From positions 35,359 through 99,358 of the forward strand of contig JANMTS010000047.1 in NCBI GenBank assembly GCA_031390755.1: DNA of 64,000 bases. Reading direction: 5' to 3'. Shown in pieces: positions 8,958 to 20,452 of this stretch. Position 1 is the stretch's first letter. Every line of letters begins with the position of its first letter. Origin of the DNA: DATMER01 sp031390755 (lineage in GTDB: Bacteria; Acidobacteriota; Thermoanaerobaculia; Multivoradales; UBA5704). The position numbers and the translations under genes are program-made. The notes below the pieces were generated by a model, which did not search any database, was not told the origin of the DNA, and worked only from the letters and a program-made list of their open reading frames with translations.

Positions 8958-9149
8958 ATGGCACCACAGGCGAATCAAAAGATTCTCAAGGTTGTGAAAC
9001 GCGCAAAGCCCCCCCAGAAGGTGTCCCGGAAGCGCAATCCGGTCCAGCCGATGCCCATGCCCCCCACCAATCCTCCGGTGACGAAACCATCGGCGATCAT
9101 GCCCGCTCCGGAACCCGACCCCGGCAAGCAGGGTCCGTTCACCGTCTGA
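8958..9149 (+). CDS. Peptide 3: 63-aa basic/proline-rich protein without its own CHAT gene
   Basis: It starts at ATG 8958 behind CTCAAGGAGGGATGTC, almost the same leader as peptide 2; an upstream in-frame ATG at 8889 lacks that site. The first 30 residues are strongly basic (KILKVVKRAK, then KVSRKR). The rest is proline-rich and contains IMPAPEPDPGK, matching peptide 2. No signal peptide is visible. It follows CHAT 2 by 108 bp, and the next gene is a convergent epimerase. Either a third CHAT partner has been lost or this peptide also works with CHAT 1/2. Function is unknown. Confidence 0.7.
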   Translation: MAPQANQKILKVVKRAKPPQKVSRKRNPVQPMPMPPTNPPVTKPSAIMPAPEPDPGKQGPFTV

Positions 9150-9164
9150 GCCCGCCGAACGCTC

Positions 9165-10109
9165 CTACCCGGCGCGCTCGCGGAACCAGGCGGCGGTGCG
9201 CTCCAGCCCCTGGCGCAAGGCCAGGGGCTCGGGCCAACCGAGCTCCGAGCGGATCAGCCCCGCATCCACGACCGACCGCTGCTGCTCGCCCGGCTTGGCC
9301 GGGCCGTGCTCGGCTTCCAGACCGCTCCCTACCGCCCGCGCCAGCTCCTGATAGAGCGTAACTACCGACGTCTCGACACCAGTCCCTACGTTATACACGT
9401 GGAAACCCGGCCGGCCCGACGCCAGGAGGTTGGCCCGCACCACGTCGGAAACGTGGACGTAGTCCCGCGTCTGGAGCCCCTCGCCGTTGATCCTCGGAGC
9501 CCCGCCGGCCAGCAGGCGGTTGAGGAAGATCGCCACCACGCCGGCCTCGCCGTGCGGGTTCTGGCGCTCGCCGTAGACGTTCGCGTAGCGCAGGCAGGTG
9601 ACGTCGAGCCCGTAGGCCACGTGGAAATAGAAGAGGTACCGCTCGAACGAGAGCTTGGACACCCCGTAGGGCGACACCGGCCGCGCCGGGTGCTGTTCGT
9701 CCGCCGGGAAGAAATCCTGCTCGCCGTAGATGGCGCCGCCGGTTGAAGCGAAGAGAACCTGTCGGACACCCCCTCGGCGGGCGGCTTCGAGGAGGTTCAG
9801 CCCACCCAGGATGTTGACCTCCGCGTCGAAGGCCGGATTCTCGACCGACCGCCGCACATCCATCTGGGCCGCGTGGTGAACCAGCAGGTCGATGCCGCCG
9901 TCCCGCACCAGCGTCGACGCCTCGGGAGACCGGATGTCGTGGACGTGAAGCTCTGCGCCAACGGGGACGTTCTCCCGCTTTCCGCCGGAGAGGTCGTCCA
10001 GAATCAGGACGCGGTCGCCCCGGGAGAGAAACGCGTCAGCGAGATGGGATCCGATGAAGCCGGCTCCGCCGGTGATGCAGACAGTCTGAGGTGTGGATTC
10101 GTTCTTCAT
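9165..10109 (-). CDS. NAD-dependent epimerase/dehydratase (UDP-glucose 4-epimerase-like)
   Basis: The 314-aa protein is a short-chain dehydrogenase of the extended type. It has the Rossmann glycine motif GGAGFIG at 14-20, an acidic residue pair after strand 2 (LDDLSGG) and the catalytic pair Tyr148/Lys152 (YGVSK). Length and features such as YANVYGERQNPHGEAGVVAIF match bacterial GalE/WbpP-like nucleotide-sugar epimerases. The likely reaction is C4 epimerisation of a UDP-hexose, or a related step feeding surface glycans. The exact sugar cannot be told from sequence. It is convergent with peptide 3 and stands alone. Confidence 0.85.
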   Translation of the reverse strand: MKNESTPQTVCITGGAGFIGSHLADAFLSRGDRVLILDDLSGGKRENVPVGAELHVHDIRSPEASTLVRDGGIDLLVHHAAQMDVRRSVENPAFDAEVNILGGLNLLEAARRGGVRQVLFASTGGAIYGEQDFFPADEQHPARPVSPYGVSKLSFERYLFYFHVAYGLDVTCLRYANVYGERQNPHGEAGVVAIFLNRLLAGGAPRINGEGLQTRDYVHVSDVVRANLLASGRPGFHVYNVGTGVETSVVTLYQELARAVGSGLEAEHGPAKPGEQQRSVVDAGLIRSELGWPEPLALRQGLERTAAWFRERAG

Positions 10110-10122
10110 GGTGCGCGGGAGC

Positions 10123-10539
10123 TTATCCCAGAGCGGCCCGCGCGGGCTCCCGCCGCAGCCGCCGCACCATCAACCTCACCGCCTCGAGGAGGACCAGCAT
10201 TGCGGCCGTCACCTCCAGCAGGATCGTCACGTTCATCATGGCCGTGTGCGCCGACATCGGAGCCAGCACGTAATGGCCAAGGCTGTCGATCCCGAGCGCG
10301 GCGTAGACGCACACGAAGAGCAGGCCCGCGATCCGGTATCCCCGGCTCAGAAGCAGCCAGCCGACGGCCCCGACCGCGGTCAGTCCGCCCCAGGCCAGAT
10401 ACACATCCGAGCGGGACCACGAAGCCGGCAGATTGGGATAGTCGGCGATCAGCTCAGCGTTGTGGATGAAATGCAGGAGGCTCGCCACTCCATAGATCAG
10501 GAGCAGCGCAAGGAGAGGTCTTTCCACGGGTCTACGCAT
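10123..10539 (-). CDS. Small four-helix membrane protein, unknown function
   Basis: The 138-aa protein begins MRRPVERPLL. I chose this ATG because the open frame further upstream is only the antisense or shifted shadow of the toxin-antitoxin genes. Four hydrophobic segments are visible at roughly 8-27, 45-65, 70-90 and 95-120, with basic residues at the C-terminus. No family was recognised. A GGAG lies rather far (14 nt) from the ATG. The start sits 3 bp beyond the stop of the truncated toxin upstream, so it may be translated by read-through coupling from that gene. Confidence 0.65.
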   Translation of the reverse strand: MRRPVERPLLALLLIYGVASLLHFIHNAELIADYPNLPASWSRSDVYLAWGGLTAVGAVGWLLLSRGYRIAGLLFVCVYAALGIDSLGHYVLAPMSAHTAMMNVTILLEVTAAMLVLLEAVRLMVRRLRREPARAALG

Positions 10540-10541
10540 TT

Positions 10542-10718
10542 TCAGCAATTTTGCTCCTGGAACGGACGCCCAGCGGAGGGCAGTACTGCCCAGGCCATGA
10601 TCTCCCGATCTGGAGCGCTGGCTGGACCGATCTTCGACCAATGCGTCGCCTTGATGCCGTGTTGCGCGAAGGTCTCTTCCCATTGAGGAGTGAGGTTCAT
10701 GTCGATCAGAATCTTCAT
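10542..10718 (-). pseudogene. Truncated DUF5615/PIN-like toxin
   Basis: The first 45 residues (MKILIDMNLTPQW, HWSKIGP, DREIMAWA) match the start of the DUF5615 PIN-like toxin family, which is normally about 100-120 aa. The reading frame then runs into 14 unrelated residues and stops at 58 aa. The second half, including the acidic HDxDF region expected in these nucleases, is missing. Its ATG overlaps the antitoxin TGA (ATGA), the usual arrangement for the pair. A deletion probably joined the 5' half to the leader of the following membrane gene. The product is unlikely to be an active nuclease. Confidence 0.6.
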
Positions 10719-10954
10719 GCACTCGCCACACGCTCCAGAGGCACCTCGATCTCTTCGACGCGCCACGTCGCATAGCTCAAGGCGGCTCGAAGATCCTCTC
10801 TCTCCAGATACGGGTAGTCCTTCAAGATCTCATCCTCGGAATGGCCGGACGCCAGGAGACCGAGGATGGTCCCTACGGTGACCCTCATCCCCCGAATGCA
10901 AGGCTTGCCTCCCATGACACCAGGATCGAGGGTGATGCGGTCGATGGCTCTCAT
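10715..10954 (-). CDS. DUF433 antitoxin
   Basis: The 79-aa protein starts at the ATG 6 nt after a perfect AAGGAG. It carries the DUF433 signature: RITxDPGVMGGKPCIRGMR, then a VGTILGLLASG helix and an EDEILKDYPYLEREDLRAAL region, typical of the winged-helix antitoxins paired with DUF5615 toxins. It overlaps the truncated toxin by 4 bp. A sigma-70-like promoter lies about 150 bp upstream on the same strand. The antitoxin appears intact although its toxin is broken. Confidence 0.85.
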   Translation of the reverse strand: MRAIDRITLDPGVMGGKPCIRGMRVTVGTILGLLASGHSEDEILKDYPYLEREDLRAALSYATWRVEEIEVPLERVASA

Positions 10955-11012
10955 GGATTCTCCTTCCTGGTTCACAGGAATCCTACACGCAGGAAGCGCC
11001 CCTTGCGGGGCC

Positions 11013-11068
11013 GGGACGGCGGGGGCCTTGGACTCGGCAGCCGCCGTCCCTCCAAATTGTCAAGGAAC
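11013..11068 (+). repeat. Palindromic repeat, copy A
   Basis: The sequence contains a perfect 10-bp stem, GGGACGGCGG / CCGCCGTCCC, around a loop that includes GGCCTTGGACTCGGCAG, followed by TCCAAATTGTCAAGGAAC. The same core occurs inverted at 11570-11623 and directly at 49401-49456. This pattern fits a dispersed REP-like palindrome or a small structured RNA element. Confidence 0.8.
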
Positions 11069-11105
11069 AAGCCGTCCGGAATTCCTTCTCCGCCCGGCGA
11101 GATGC

Positions 11106-11133
11106 ACTCTACACGACCTCCCGGGTCCGTCAA
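11106..11133 (-). promoter_or_regulatory. Putative sigma-70 promoter toward the DUF433 antitoxin
   Basis: On the minus strand TTGACG (11133-11128) is followed after 16 nt by TAGAGT (11111-11106). The start point would be near 11099, giving a leader of about 145 nt that includes palindrome copy A before the antitoxin gene. Assignment is by consensus match only. Confidence 0.45.
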
Positions 11134-11282
11134 GTGCCAAAATGTCCAAATCCTGGACGCCATCGCTTCTTTCGTCCCCACCAGGTAGAGAAACCGTATT
11201 TCCCCTCTTGACACTTCCAGCTTCCGGGTATCGTAGCCGCCGCCGACGGCTGATTTCGCTGTATTTACCGCGGTTTCTTCCG

Positions 11283-11531
11283 CCGCAACCTCGTTTGCCG
11301 CTGCCGCAACCTCGTTTGCGGCAACGAAAGCCCGGTTGCCGCTCAGGAAACCGCGTTTGCGGCAGCGGCAATCCCGTTTGCGGCGGCTGAGACCTCGTTT
11401 GCGGGGCAGGCAACCTCGTTCGCCGCTGCCGCTCACGAGGTTGCCGCTGCGAATTCGTGGTTGCACGCGCGGCAAACAAGGTTGCCGCTGCGGCAAACGA
11501 GGTTGCGGCAGCGGCAAACGAGGTTGCGCGA
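11283..11531. repeat. Array of about 12 degenerate 21-bp repeats that inverts midway
   Basis: Units in the left half resemble GCAACCTCGTTTGCGGCAGC; units in the right half are the reverse complement, resembling GGCAAACGAGGTTGCGGCAG. A perfect 10-bp inverted repeat, GCAACCTCGT at 11410-11419 and ACGAGGTTGC at 11435-11444, marks the switch. The period of 21 bp equals two helical turns. Units are directly abutting and degenerate, unlike CRISPR. The array sits inside the inverted palindrome pair A/C. Confidence 0.8.
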
Positions 11532-11569
11532 GACGCTGAAGCGTCCCGGAGCGCAGCCGGCGAGAGGTT

Positions 11570-11623
11570 CTTTGAAAACTTGGAGGGATGACGGCTGCCG
11601 TGTCCAAGGCCACCGTCCTCCCG
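11570..11623 (-). repeat. Palindromic repeat, copy C (inverted relative to copy A)
   Basis: Read on the minus strand it gives GGCCTTGGACACGGCAGCCG, then TCATCCCTCCAAGTTTTCAAAGAAC, matching copies A and B with a few substitutions. With copy A it bounds a symmetric element of roughly 610 bp. Confidence 0.75.
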
Positions 11624-12014
11624 ACCCAGGAGGTCCGCATGCCGGGGAGGGTGCGGAAGCGGCCGGAGGTGTGCGCAGAGGACAGCCAGGTTTGCGCGCG
11701 GCTCCGAGGACCGCGGGTGCCTTCGTGATGGGCTAGACCTCCCCGACTTTTTAAAACCGCTCACCCGTTTTTACGGCTTCTTCGTGAACCCGATCGGGCT
11801 TGTTCGGGGGTTCGTCATCCCCCCTGAAGCTGAGCCCGCAAGGCCTGAACGAGAAGACGATTGGTCGGCTTTGGCGATCCCGCGTGTAGGATCAGGCCTG
11901 CTGGGCGGCCTATTTGGGGGGCCGCGGGCAGGCGATGTCCGGGGGTTATGCTCCTCTGTAGAGGAGGGAAGGATAGCCAATTCGTGGATCTGAGCACAAC
12001 CATCAGAGGCCTAT

Positions 12015-12497
12015 ATGGGACGCACCCCACTGACTGAGACGGTGCGGCCTGTCTCTTCGTCCGAGACGATCACCGGCAGGCCGGCGCCGACGGCTCCGGC
12101 TGCGTCAAGAATCATCCTCGCTGGGCTCGTGTACTTCGCATTCGTGCTTGGCACCGGCTTTTTGCTCGGCATGTTCCGGGTTCCAATCCTCGTTCCCCGC
12201 ATCGGAGAACGCTGGGCGGAGCTTGCCGAAATGCCCATCATGGCGGGCGTGATCTTCTTCGCTGCGGGGTATGTTCTGCGGCGCTTCCCTGAGGTTCGCT
12301 ACCGGGGAAGATCCTTGATGGTCGGGTTCCTTGCATTCGCTCTTTCGGTCTGCGCCGAGTTGGGCCTTGCTGTCATCCTTCAAAGCCAGACCCTCGGCGA
12401 GTTTGTCGCTAGCCGGGACAAGGTATCCGGCTCTGTCTACCTCATCATGCTGGTGGTGTTCGCACTCATGCCAAGGCTTCGGCTCCGGAGCGTCTGA
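12015..12497 (+). CDS. Predicted integral membrane protein, unknown family
   Basis: The 160-aa protein has a polar N-terminus of about 30 residues. Four hydrophobic helices follow at approximately 33-52, 73-92, 100-121 and 135-152. I recognise no domain. The ribosome site before the first ATG is weak (GAGGCC), so the start is uncertain, but no alternative ATG precedes the first helix. It converges with the methyltransferase gene 4 bp away. Confidence 0.6.
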   Translation: MGRTPLTETVRPVSSSETITGRPAPTAPAASRIILAGLVYFAFVLGTGFLLGMFRVPILVPRIGERWAELAEMPIMAGVIFFAAGYVLRRFPEVRYRGRSLMVGFLAFALSVCAELGLAVILQSQTLGEFVASRDKVSGSVYLIMLVVFALMPRLRLRSV

Positions 12498-12501
12498 CAG
12501 C

Positions 12502-13266
12502 TCAAAGAGGTCTCAGCTCGGCGATGAGCCGCGGTGACGTGCCGCGCTTCCAGGGCCGGAGGTCGTAGTCTCCCCACAGGCAGGAGACCCGGAGGCTCGC
12601 CGACTGCGCCCGGGTCTCCAACTCGTCGACCGACCAGAGACGGCCGGGAAAGGAGGCCTCTCCCACGAGCTCGCCGTCCTGGAGGTACTCGAAGCGGGTG
12701 GTGCAGAGGCGGGTCCCGGCGTCGCAGTTCCAGGTCTGCCGCACCACGAGGCTGCCGTCCTCCGTCTCCTTCTCGCGGACGAGGCCGTCCTCAGCCGCCT
12801 CACGGTCCCGCGGAGGAAACCATGCCGCGTCCAGGATGAAGCGCCCACCCGGAGCGAGATGCTCGGCGGCGACCCGAACGGCGCGGTCGCGGTCGTCGTC
12901 GTCTGTGAGATGTACGAAGGGATCGTTCACGGCGGCGACCAGGTCGAACCGTTCCTGGAGGGTCAGCTTGCGCATGTCGGCGGCCAGGAACTGAACGTTC
13001 GGGAGCTCGCCCAGCTTGCGATGAGCCTCGGCGAGCATCTCGGGGCTGAGCTCGGAAGCGACCACGAGACCGGCCTTCCGGGCAAGGAGCTCCGTGGCCC
13101 GGCCCGTACCCGCGCCGAGCTCCAGGACCCGGCATCCAGCCGGCTCGCCGGCCACGCGGACCCAGAAGTCCTCGTCGCCCCGGCCGCTCAGCTCGGCGTC
13201 ATAGAAAGGAAGAATGCGGTGGTAGTAGTCCTGGACCTCGGCGGGCATAAGCAGCGCTTGTTGCAA
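12502..13266 (-). CDS. Class I SAM-dependent methyltransferase
   Basis: The 254-aa protein has a SAM-binding motif I, VLELGAGTGRATELL, near residue 45-60. An acidic end to strand 2 (SELSPEM), a motif near ADMRKL and a strand-4 region VNDPFVHL complete a Rossmann methyltransferase fold. The C-terminal part carries a beta-rich insert seen in small-molecule methyltransferases of this size. The substrate cannot be predicted. The gene is monocistronic and convergent with the membrane protein downstream. Confidence 0.8.
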   Translation of the reverse strand: MQQALLMPAEVQDYYHRILPFYDAELSGRGDEDFWVRVAGEPAGCRVLELGAGTGRATELLARKAGLVVASELSPEMLAEAHRKLGELPNVQFLAADMRKLTLQERFDLVAAVNDPFVHLTDDDDRDRAVRVAAEHLAPGGRFILDAAWFPPRDREAAEDGLVREKETEDGSLVVRQTWNCDAGTRLCTTRFEYLQDGELVGEASFPGRLWSVDELETRAQSASLRVSCLWGDYDLRPWKRGTSPRLIAELRPL

Positions 13267-13466
13267 TCAGCCTGCCCGGCCGGCAGGTCTTCCAACCGGC
13301 GGGGAACTCGCCGGCTCCCTGACGCGCCTCGGACCGGGATTCCTGCTAAGATGCGCCTGGACGCGTCCGGGAATGCCGGAGCCCTCCCGGCGGTTGAGCA
13401 TCCTGGCGGCCTTTCCCGGCTTTCCTAACCGGATTCATCCCGGATAGGGCATTCGTCCGCCGCAAC

Positions 13467-13495
13467 TTGCCGCAACGCGACCGCTGGCCTATAAT
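13467..13495 (+). promoter_or_regulatory. Strong sigma-70-like promoter of the rimP operon
   Basis: TTGCCG at 13467-13472 and TATAAT at 13490-13495 are separated by exactly 17 bp. The predicted transcript starts near 13502 and runs through the hairpin at 13538-13562 into rimP. Confidence 0.75.
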
Positions 13496-13537
13496 CCCCA
13501 ACGGCCAGCTTGCCCTGACTGGAAACGGTCGGTAAGG

Positions 13538-13562
13538 AGTGGGCATCTTGCCCACTTTTTTT
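13538..13562 (+). terminator. Leader attenuator/terminator before rimP
   Basis: The stem AGTGGGC (13538-13544) and GCCCACT (13550-13556) with a 5-nt loop is followed by seven T. It lies about 40 nt after the predicted start site and 60 bp before rimP, within the transcript rather than at the end of an upstream gene. Comparable leader terminators precede rimP-nusA in other bacteria, where transcription is thought to be controlled by read-through. Confidence 0.7.
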
Positions 13563-13621
13563 GTTGGCGCCAGGCTCTGGAAACGACGGACGCAGAACGA
13601 AAGGACGGACGGACGAGCACG

Positions 13622-14107
13622 ATGACCCCGAAGGCCAGCCGCATCTCCGAGCTGCGCCCTGAGCTCGAGCAGATCGCCGCAGCCTCCGGCTGCGAGCTGG
13701 TCCACGTCGAGCTCAAGGGCGGTGTGCTGCGATTGATCCTCGACAAGGCGGACGGGGGGGTCAATCTGGCCGATTGCGAGCTGATCGCGAAGCAGGCTTC
13801 GGCCTACCTCGACGTCGCCGATTTCGGCAAGAGCCGCTACGTTCTGGAGGTCTCCTCCCCCGGGCTCGACCGGCAGCTCTACAAGACCGCGGACGTCGAA
13901 CGCTTCTCGGGGAATCTCGCCCGAGTCGCCTTCACGGATCCGGCCGGTGCCAGGAAGACCGTCATCGGACGCCTCCAAGGATTGGAACGAAGCGAAGACG
14001 GTCCGGACGACGAGGCCCGGGTGGTCCTGGTCGATGACAACAGCGGCGAGCGCACCGAGGTCCGATGGAAGGACGTCCGGACCGCTCGGCTCGAGATCGA
14101 GCTCTAG
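13622..14107 (+). CDS. rimP: Ribosome maturation factor RimP
   Basis: The 161-aa protein has the RimP layout: an N-terminal alpha/beta domain with the GCELVHVELKGG strand, the DCELIAKQASAYLDV segment and the highly conserved LEVSSPGLDRQLYK motif. A C-terminal SH3-like barrel ends at the DVRTARLEIEL strand. It assists maturation of the 30S subunit. It is the first gene of the operon and is followed 31 bp later by nusA. Length is normal for the family. Confidence 0.96.
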   Translation: MTPKASRISELRPELEQIAAASGCELVHVELKGGVLRLILDKADGGVNLADCELIAKQASAYLDVADFGKSRYVLEVSSPGLDRQLYKTADVERFSGNLARVAFTDPAGARKTVIGRLQGLERSEDGPDDEARVVLVDDNSGERTEVRWKDVRTARLEIEL

Positions 14108-14138
14108 TTCAGCTCAGTCAGACAGATAGGAAGAAGCC

Positions 14139-15647
<1,509 letters not shown>

Positions 15648-15701
15648 GGCGGCCCCTCGAAGCCGGGTGCCGGGCATACGTCAGGAGCTCTGAGGAGATA
15701 T

Positions 15702-18731
<3,030 letters not shown>

Positions 18732-18814
18732 GCGACCCGGGGGGAAGAGAGCCGCCTTCCCTCCTGTTTTCCCAAGCACGGGGTGTGTCCCACCCCGTCA
18801 GAGAGAAGCCGTCC

Positions 18815-19123
18815 ATGCCGATGACCGTCGGGATCTCCAGCTTTGAGCTGCACATCCCAGCCAGCCGCAGTCTGAAAGACAAGCGGCGGATCGTGAAGTC
18901 GCTGGTGGATCGAATCCATCAGCGGTTCCGGGTCTCCATTGCGGAGACCGGTTTTCATGACCTGCATCAGCGGGCGGAGATCTCGATGGCCGTGGTCACG
19001 AACGGCGAGGCCGAGATGGACAAATTGATGGAAGAGGTGCACACCTTGGTGGAGTCGCTCCCCGAGGCGTTCCTGAGCCGTTGGGATCCCCAGATCCTGG
19101 AGAGCATGGAGATGGGGGAATGA
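18815..19123 (+). CDS. ylxP: DUF503/YlxP family protein
   Basis: The 102-aa protein begins at ATG 18815 (MPMTVGISSFELHIP). The open frame starts 10 codons earlier, but this start matches the family. SRSLKDKRRIVKSLVDRIHQRF and the VSIAETGFHDLHQRAEISMAVV segment are typical of DUF503, a small alpha/beta protein usually encoded between infB and rbfA and linked to ribosome assembly. Its stop overlaps the rbfA start as ATGA. Confidence 0.9.
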   Translation: MPMTVGISSFELHIPASRSLKDKRRIVKSLVDRIHQRFRVSIAETGFHDLHQRAEISMAVVTNGEAEMDKLMEEVHTLVESLPEAFLSRWDPQILESMEMGE

Positions 19124-19473
19124 GCCGGCGCACCGACCGAGTCTCGGATCTCGTGCGGATCGAGCTTTCGGAGCTCATCCTGCGGGAGATCAAGGACCCT
19201 CGGATCAGGCTCGTCAGCCTGACGGGGGTGGATGTCACCTCCGACTTGCGGCGCGCCACGGTGCGCGTGTCGGCGCTGGGCGACGATGCACAGCGCGAGG
19301 AAGCCGTCGAAGCCCTGCGGCACGCCCGGGGGTTCCTGCGCACGGAGCTGTCTCATCGGCTCCGCACGCGCACGACCCCTGAGCTCGTTTTCGAGCTCGA
19401 CCGGGGCGCCGAGCACAGCCAGAAGATCTCAGACCTCTTGGAGAGTCTACATGGGCGGGATGAAAGCTCCTGA
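19120..19473 (+). CDS. rbfA: Ribosome-binding factor A
   Basis: The 117-aa protein starts at the ATG overlapping the YlxP stop. RVSDLVRIELSELILREIKD and the RLVSLTGVDVTSDLRRATVRVS strand pair are the KH-type core of RbfA, which helps 16S rRNA 5'-end maturation and 30S assembly. Length matches the family (about 115-130 aa). Its 3' end overlaps the nrnA start. Confidence 0.95.
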   Translation: MSRRTDRVSDLVRIELSELILREIKDPRIRLVSLTGVDVTSDLRRATVRVSALGDDAQREEAVEALRHARGFLRTELSHRLRTRTTPELVFELDRGAEHSQKISDLLESLHGRDESS

Positions 19474-20452
19474 AGACCTGCTGAAGAAGATTCGGCAGGG
19501 TAACCGGTTCCTGTTGACCAGCCACATCAACCCCGACGGCGACGCGATCGGCTCGGAGCTGGGCCTCGCCCGTCTCCTCCGCCGCATGGGCAAGGGGGCC
19601 GTGGTCTGGAACCGCGACACCACGCCGACGGTCTATCACCAGCTCCCCGGGAGCGAGCGCATCCATACGGGCGAGGAGCCGCCGGCCGGCTTCCCCGACA
19701 TGTTCGACGCGATCATCGTGCTGGAGTGCCCGAGCCCGGACCGCACCGGCATCGAGCAGCATCTCCCGGCTCGTCCGGTGATCAACATCGACCACCACCT
19801 CGGCAACCAGCTCTATGGAGCGGTCAACTGGGTGGACTCCGCGGCGCCCGCCGTCGGCGAGATGGTCTACCGCATGGCGCAGACGCTCAAGCTGGCGCTG
19901 GACCCGGAGACCGCGAGCTGCCTGTACCTGACCCTGGTCACGGACACCGGCGGCTTCCGCTTCTCCAACTCCACGCCCGCGGCCTTCGAGGCCGCCGCCG
20001 CCCTGGTGCGCGAAGGCGCCAGCCCCGAGCAGGTCTCGAAGTGGCTCTACGAGAGCCAGCCGCTCGCGGTCGTCCGCCTGGTCGGCGAGATGCTCCAGAC
20101 CCTGAAGATCCACGAGAACGGCCGCATCGCCACGTCCCGGCTCACGCCCGACATGTTCGAGCGCGTGGGCGCGGCGCCGGGCGACTCCGAGGGCTTGATC
20201 GACTACACGCGCTCGATCGCCGGGGTCGACGCCGTGGCGCTGATCCGCCAGCGCGACGACGGCACGCACAAGGTGTCGCTGCGCAGCCGCGGCGAGGTCG
20301 ACGTCGAGAAGGTCGCCCGCAGCCATGGCGGCGGCGGCCATCGCAACGCCGCGGGCTTCGTGCTCGAAGGCGACGGCGAAGCGGCCCGCGAGACGGTGGT
20401 CGAAGCCCTGGCGGGAGCGCTCGCGGCCGCCGAGGTCCCGGAGAGCGCCTGA
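19451..20452 (+). CDS. nrnA: DHH-family phosphoesterase (NrnA-type oligoribonuclease/pAp phosphatase)
   Basis: The 333-aa protein has the DHH domain motifs SHINPDGDAIGSELGL, a conserved acidic strand, NIDHHLGN (DHH) and VTDTGGFRFSN. The C-terminal DHHA1 domain ends SHGGGGHRNAAGF. NrnA enzymes degrade nano-RNA and dephosphorylate 3'-phosphoadenosine 5'-phosphate. The start is taken at MGGMKAPE, 5 nt after GGAGAG and overlapping rbfA by 23 bp; the Met three codons later is an alternative. Its position between rbfA and truB is a common order. Confidence 0.93.
   Translation: MGGMKAPEDLLKKIRQGNRFLLTSHINPDGDAIGSELGLARLLRRMGKGAVVWNRDTTPTVYHQLPGSERIHTGEEPPAGFPDMFDAIIVLECPSPDRTGIEQHLPARPVINIDHHLGNQLYGAVNWVDSAAPAVGEMVYRMAQTLKLALDPETASCLYLTLVTDTGGFRFSNSTPAAFEAAAALVREGASPEQVSKWLYESQPLAVVRLVGEMLQTLKIHENGRIATSRLTPDMFERVGAAPGDSEGLIDYTRSIAGVDAVALIRQRDDGTHKVSLRSRGEVDVEKVARSHGGGGHRNAAGFVLEGDGEAARETVVEALAGALAAAEVPESA

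Larger units (their letters stand above)
10955..12014. other. 1.06-kb non-coding region with a symmetric repeat element
   Basis: No protein gene is supported here; open frames are low-complexity products of the repeats. The region holds the promoter of the antitoxin gene, an inverted pair of palindromic repeats near 11013-11068 and 11570-11623, and a 21-bp repeat array near 11283-11531. From 11640 to 12014 I see nothing recognisable except a small hairpin (CTCCTC, TGTA, GAGGAG) near 11950. A 69-codon open frame at 11784-11993 has no ribosome site or family. Confidence 0.6.

Noticed and set aside
11283..11531. CRISPR array
   Set aside because: Repeats are degenerate, abutting and 21 bp long, with no constant-length unique spacers and no cas genes.
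10972..11640. Minus-strand ORF of 222 codons through the 11-kb repeat element
   Set aside because: Its residues (LPLPQPR and RKRG repeats) simply reflect the 21-bp DNA repeat; no ribosome site or conserved domain.
11784..11993. 69-codon plus-strand ORF
   Set aside because: No ribosome site, no family, and an overlapping antisense ORF of similar length looks equally good.
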